Positions 5,407 to 6,365 of a stretch of DNA of 6,365 bases are shown piece after piece. Numbering within the stretch: the stretch's first letter is position 1; the number at the start of each line of letters is the position of its first letter. The stretch lies in the NCBI GenBank assembly GCA_030146615.1, contig JASLBL010000592.1, positions 1 to 6,365 of the forward strand, in the 5' to 3' direction. Origin of the DNA: Actinomycetes bacterium. Its GTDB lineage: Bacteria > Actinomycetota > CALGFH01. A model generated the notes under the pieces. That model did not search any database, was not told where the DNA came from, and worked only from the letters and a program-made list of their open reading frames with translations. Made by a program: the position numbers and the translations under genes.

Positions 5407-5616
5407 TTGGGCGGAAGTACCGAACCGGTGTCCGCCGGCCGGAACGCGCAGACTACGGAACACACGCTCGCAAGTCGTTCCGGCTTCGTCAACATCGGCG
5501 ACTTGAGGGGCGGCGCCATCGTCGGGTCGTTCGGCGCCGCCGTGGCCGCCGGCGACTTCGATAACGACGGCTTCGCCGACCTGGCCGCCGGGGCGCCCGG
5601 CGACAACGTCGGCTGA
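5407..5616 (+). pseudogene. FG-GAP repeat fragment (single repeat, truncated at both ends)
   Basis: The open frame from TTG 5407 gives 69 residues, of which only the last ~30 are recognisable: FGAAVAAGDFDNDGFADLAA (~42-61) then GAPGDNVG and TGA. This is one integrin-type FG-GAP repeat with its calcium-binding D-x-D-x-D-G-xx-D loop (D50, D52, D54, D58). Such repeats normally occur five to seven times in a secreted beta-propeller protein with a signal peptide. Here there is no signal peptide, no second repeat after the stop, no ribosome binding site at TTG 5407 or GTG 5428, and a strong hairpin four bases after the TGA. It is most likely the remnant of a larger gene. The GGAAC/GTTCC repeats at 5441-5482 lie in its unrecognised N-terminal part, so that part may not be coding. 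Confidence 0.6.
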
Positions 5617-5620
5617 ACGG

Positions 5621-5660
5621 CGGTGGGTCGCGGGTCGCCATCACGACCCGCGGCCCACCG
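5621..5660 (+). terminator. 17-bp stem-loop directly after the FG-GAP fragment
   Basis: CGGTGGGTCGCGGGTCG (5621-5637) pairs with CGACCCGCGGCCCACCG (5644-5660) over 17 positions, one of them G-U in plus-strand RNA, around a six-base loop (5638-5643). It starts four bases after the TGA. No T-tract follows. The exact fit to the end of the open frame suggests a genuine terminator for plus-strand transcription. Confidence 0.65.
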
Positions 5661-5814
5661 ACAGGCTGCCTAGATGTCGTAGAAGTGTGCAGCGCACGCC
5701 GCCAACCTGAACGAATGCTGGATTCTCCGGGCTGACCTGCAGAATCAGCGTCCTGCTAGGTCGTATCGCGTCGGGCGGCGGCGGGGTGGGTTGTAGCCCC
5801 GATGTAGCCCCGGG
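5661..5814. other. Noncoding stretch with overlapping imperfect dyads, possible element boundary
   Basis: No supportable gene was found in 5661-5814 on either strand. GCTGGATTCT (5717-5726) pairs with AGAATCAGC (5741-5749) with one bulged G. GACCTGCAG (5734-5742) pairs with CTGCTAGGTC (5753-5762) with one bulged A, so the two dyads overlap and exclude each other. On the minus strand this is the 3' flank of the excisionase-like gene, the place where an integrase gene or attachment site is often found. I see no tRNA sequence. Confidence 0.4.
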
Positions 5815-5820
5815 CTACAT
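5792..5820. repeat. Tandem TGTAGCCCC repeat merging into a 19-base palindrome over a stop codon
   Basis: TGTAGCCCC occurs at 5792-5800 and 5803-5811, 11 bases apart. The second copy is part of ATGTAGCCC-C-GGGCTACAT (5802-5820), a perfect 9-bp dyad with a one-base centre. The TAG stop of the HTH gene (5817-5815) lies in this palindrome. It could be a terminator-like structure or a recombinase or regulator binding site; there is no direct evidence for either. Confidence 0.45.
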
Positions 5821-6000
5821 GCCCTCGCGCCGCTGGCGCAGCCATACCTCGACGTCGCCCCAGCGCCAGCGCCGCCGGCCGCTCGGCAGCAGGGTCGCGG
5901 GCGGGCCGGTCTGCTCCTGAATCCAGCGGTCGACCGTCCGCGTGCTCACGCGCAGCGCGGCGGCCAGCTCCTTGCGGCTGAGCAGCCTGTCCTCGTCCAT
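5815..6000 (-). CDS. Excisionase-like / AlpA-type helix-turn-helix DNA-binding protein (HTH_17)
   Basis: A 61-residue protein. It follows the small MerR-like HTH_17 pattern: RLLSRKELAAALRVSTRTVD (~5-24) forms the helix-turn-helix, RWIQEQTGPPATLLPSGRRR (~25-44) the turn or wing, and WRWGDVEVWLRQRREGM (~45-61) the closing helix. Such proteins act as excisionases bending element DNA for an integrase, or as small regulators of element genes. ATG 6000 is preferred because the conserved region starts there. ATG 6042 in the same frame would add MLAKRRLASPQCAA; neither start has a good ribosome binding site. No integrase gene follows on this strand before the FG-GAP fragment, which is unusual for a working xis. 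It is transcribed divergently from the gene at 6213 and may bind the repeats between them. Confidence 0.8.
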   Translation of the reverse strand: MDEDRLLSRKELAAALRVSTRTVDRWIQEQTGPPATLLPSGRRRWRWGDVEVWLRQRREGM

Positions 6001-6031
6001 CGCGGCGCATTGTGGCGAGGCAAGCCGACGC

Positions 6032-6092
6032 TTGGCGAGCATCTGTGCTGCTCAGGCGAACTTTGGCAACTCTTGACGAGTTTGGCGAACAT
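6032..6092. promoter_or_regulatory. Divergent control region with three TTGGC[G/A]A motifs and an inverted repeat
   Basis: TTGGCGAGCAT (6032-6042) and TTGGCGAACAT (6082-6092) differ at one base. TTTGGCAAC (6062-6070) and TTTGGCGAAC (6081-6090) lie 19 bases apart, close to two helical turns. AACTC (6068-6072) and GAGTT (6078-6082) form an inverted repeat around TTGAC. Such clustering between divergent genes suggests operator sites for the HTH protein. The stretch is also less GC-rich than its surroundings. Confidence 0.45.
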
Positions 6093-6100
6093 GGGACGGT
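6073..6100 (+). promoter_or_regulatory. Candidate promoter for the structured leader and the gene at 6213
   Basis: TTGACG (6073-6078) matches five of six bases of a sigma-70-type -35. GACGGT (6095-6100), 16 bases later, is a poor -10 with only A2 and T6 matching. Transcription from here would begin close to 6107, at the first leader hairpin. On the opposite strand TTGCCA (6069-6064) and ACAGAT (6046-6041), 17 bases apart, could serve the HTH gene. Both are weak calls. Confidence 0.3.
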
Positions 6101-6103
6101 GAC

Positions 6104-6216
6104 GCAGCGACGGACCCCGCCGAGCCGTAGCCGCCGCCGGGGTCCGTCGTTGCCATACAGCAGTGGCCCGGCGGCGCGCGAACGCCCCGGGCCCGGACCA
6201 AGGAGGGACCCCTTGG
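6104..6216 (+). promoter_or_regulatory. Structured leader: three consecutive stem-loops, the last covering the ribosome binding site
   Basis: Stem 1: 6104-6119 with 6138-6153, 16 bp including one G-U (GCAGCGACGGACCCCG against CGGGGTCCGTCGTTGC), 18-base loop. Stem 2: 6165-6171 plus 6173-6176 with 6183-6186 plus 6187-6193, 11 bp with one bulged C (6172) and loop CGCGAA. Stem 3: CCAAGG (6198-6203) with CCTTGG (6211-6216), which holds the start of AAGGAGGG and the TTG start codon. The order suggests a cis-acting RNA controlling translation of the next gene. No known riboswitch class was recognised. Confidence 0.45.
6200..6207 (+). promoter_or_regulatory. Strong Shine-Dalgarno fixing a TTG start
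   Basis: AAGGAGGG (6200-6207) lies five bases before TTG 6213. The only in-frame ATG nearby is at 6264, with no ribosome binding site, so TTG is the likely start. Confidence 0.7.
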
Positions 6217-6365
6217 CCAAGCAAGACGATACCGCGCCCAGCGACCTGCGCGACCTGCTCGTCATGCTGCGCGACGCCCTCGGTCAGCCGCCGGTCGGCG
6301 CGCTGCTGGCGGCTATGGCCATCCGCATCATCCGGCTACTCGCCGAGCAGGACCTGGGCAAGCGC
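6213..6365 (+). CDS. Unrecognised protein, N-terminal 51 residues, continues past the window end
   Basis: The frame opens at TTG 6213 behind a strong Shine-Dalgarno and is still open at the last base. The visible part begins MAKQDDTAPSDLRDLLVMLR, followed by DALGQPPVGALLAAMAIRII and RLLAEQDLGKR. It looks largely helical: a short polar start, an amphipathic helix (~10-23), a Gly/Pro turn (~24-28), and a second, more hydrophobic helix (~29-45). I see no catalytic motif and cannot place the family. It is divergent from the excisionase-like gene and follows a structured leader, so an element-borne accessory or regulatory protein is plausible. That rests on context only. Confidence 0.65.
   Translation, partial: MAKQDDTAPSDLRDLLVMLRDALGQPPVGALLAAMAIRIIRLLAEQDLGKR

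Noticed and set aside
4791..5606. A 271-residue version of the DUF3455 gene
   Set aside because: Upstream of ATG 5018 the frame is Arg/Pro/Ser-rich and runs antisense or out of frame through the 86-residue gene; the Shine-Dalgarno fixes the start at 5018.
5717..5762. tRNA or tRNA 3' end serving as an attachment site
   Set aside because: No GTTCRA T-loop, no acceptor pairing and no cloverleaf; only imperfect dyads.
6091..6102. Leader peptide ATG-GGA-CGG-TGA before the structured leader
   Set aside because: Three codons, no ribosome binding site, and it lies upstream of the likely transcription start.
1..6365. CRISPR array, rRNA, or a known defence operon
   Set aside because: No regularly spaced repeats, no rRNA-like sequence, and no nuclease, helicase, reverse transcriptase or toxin-antitoxin motifs in any credible frame.

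Overview
The window is about 70% or more G+C, with strongly G/C-biased third codon positions, some GTG/TTG start candidates, and gene families typical of Actinomycetota (PspC/toastrack envelope-stress proteins, a secreted DNRLRE-GH26 protein, a DUF3455 fragment). It looks like chromosomal DNA from a high-GC actinobacterium, probably environmental. I cannot name a genus.

Layout. (1) 1-1394, plus strand: the 3' end of a PfkB sugar kinase, then a complete pseudouridine-5'-phosphate glycosidase. Together they form a pseudouridine catabolic pair (PsuK phosphorylates pseudouridine; PsuG splits the phosphate into uracil and ribose 5-phosphate). (2) 1399-2435, minus strand: a compact envelope-stress operon of PspC protein, toastrack (LiaF C-terminal-like) protein and a small two-helix LiaI/LiaF-TM-like protein, linked by ATGA overlaps. 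The toastrack gene is interrupted by a one-base frame change at a G4 run. (3) 2466-3269, plus strand: a NagD-type HAD phosphatase, divergent from the PspC gene with only 30 bases between starts. (4) 3316-3357: a 14-bp perfect hairpin between convergent genes. (5) 3373-5386, minus strand: a secreted GH26-like glycoside hydrolase with a shortened DNRLRE module, a mini-gene holding only the C-terminal part of DUF3455, and a small membrane protein. (6) 5407-5616, plus strand: a one-repeat FG-GAP fragment followed at once by a 17-bp hairpin. (7) 5617-6365: what looks like the edge of a mobile or formerly mobile element. It has a noncoding stretch with dyads and repeats, an excisionase-like HTH gene on the minus strand, a divergent control region with repeated TTTGGC motifs, a leader with three successive stem-loops, and the start of an unrecognised TTG-initiated gene that runs off the window.

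The first six blocks look like ordinary chromosomal housekeeping and envelope or carbohydrate functions. The last block is the most accessory-like part: truncated neighbours, an orphan excisionase-like gene with no integrase beside it, and a structured leader. No convincing new defence system, CRISPR array, rRNA or tRNA is visible. The observations most worth checking are the broken toastrack frame, the truncated DUF3455 mini-gene with an excellent ribosome binding site, and the structured divergent control region at 6030-6216.
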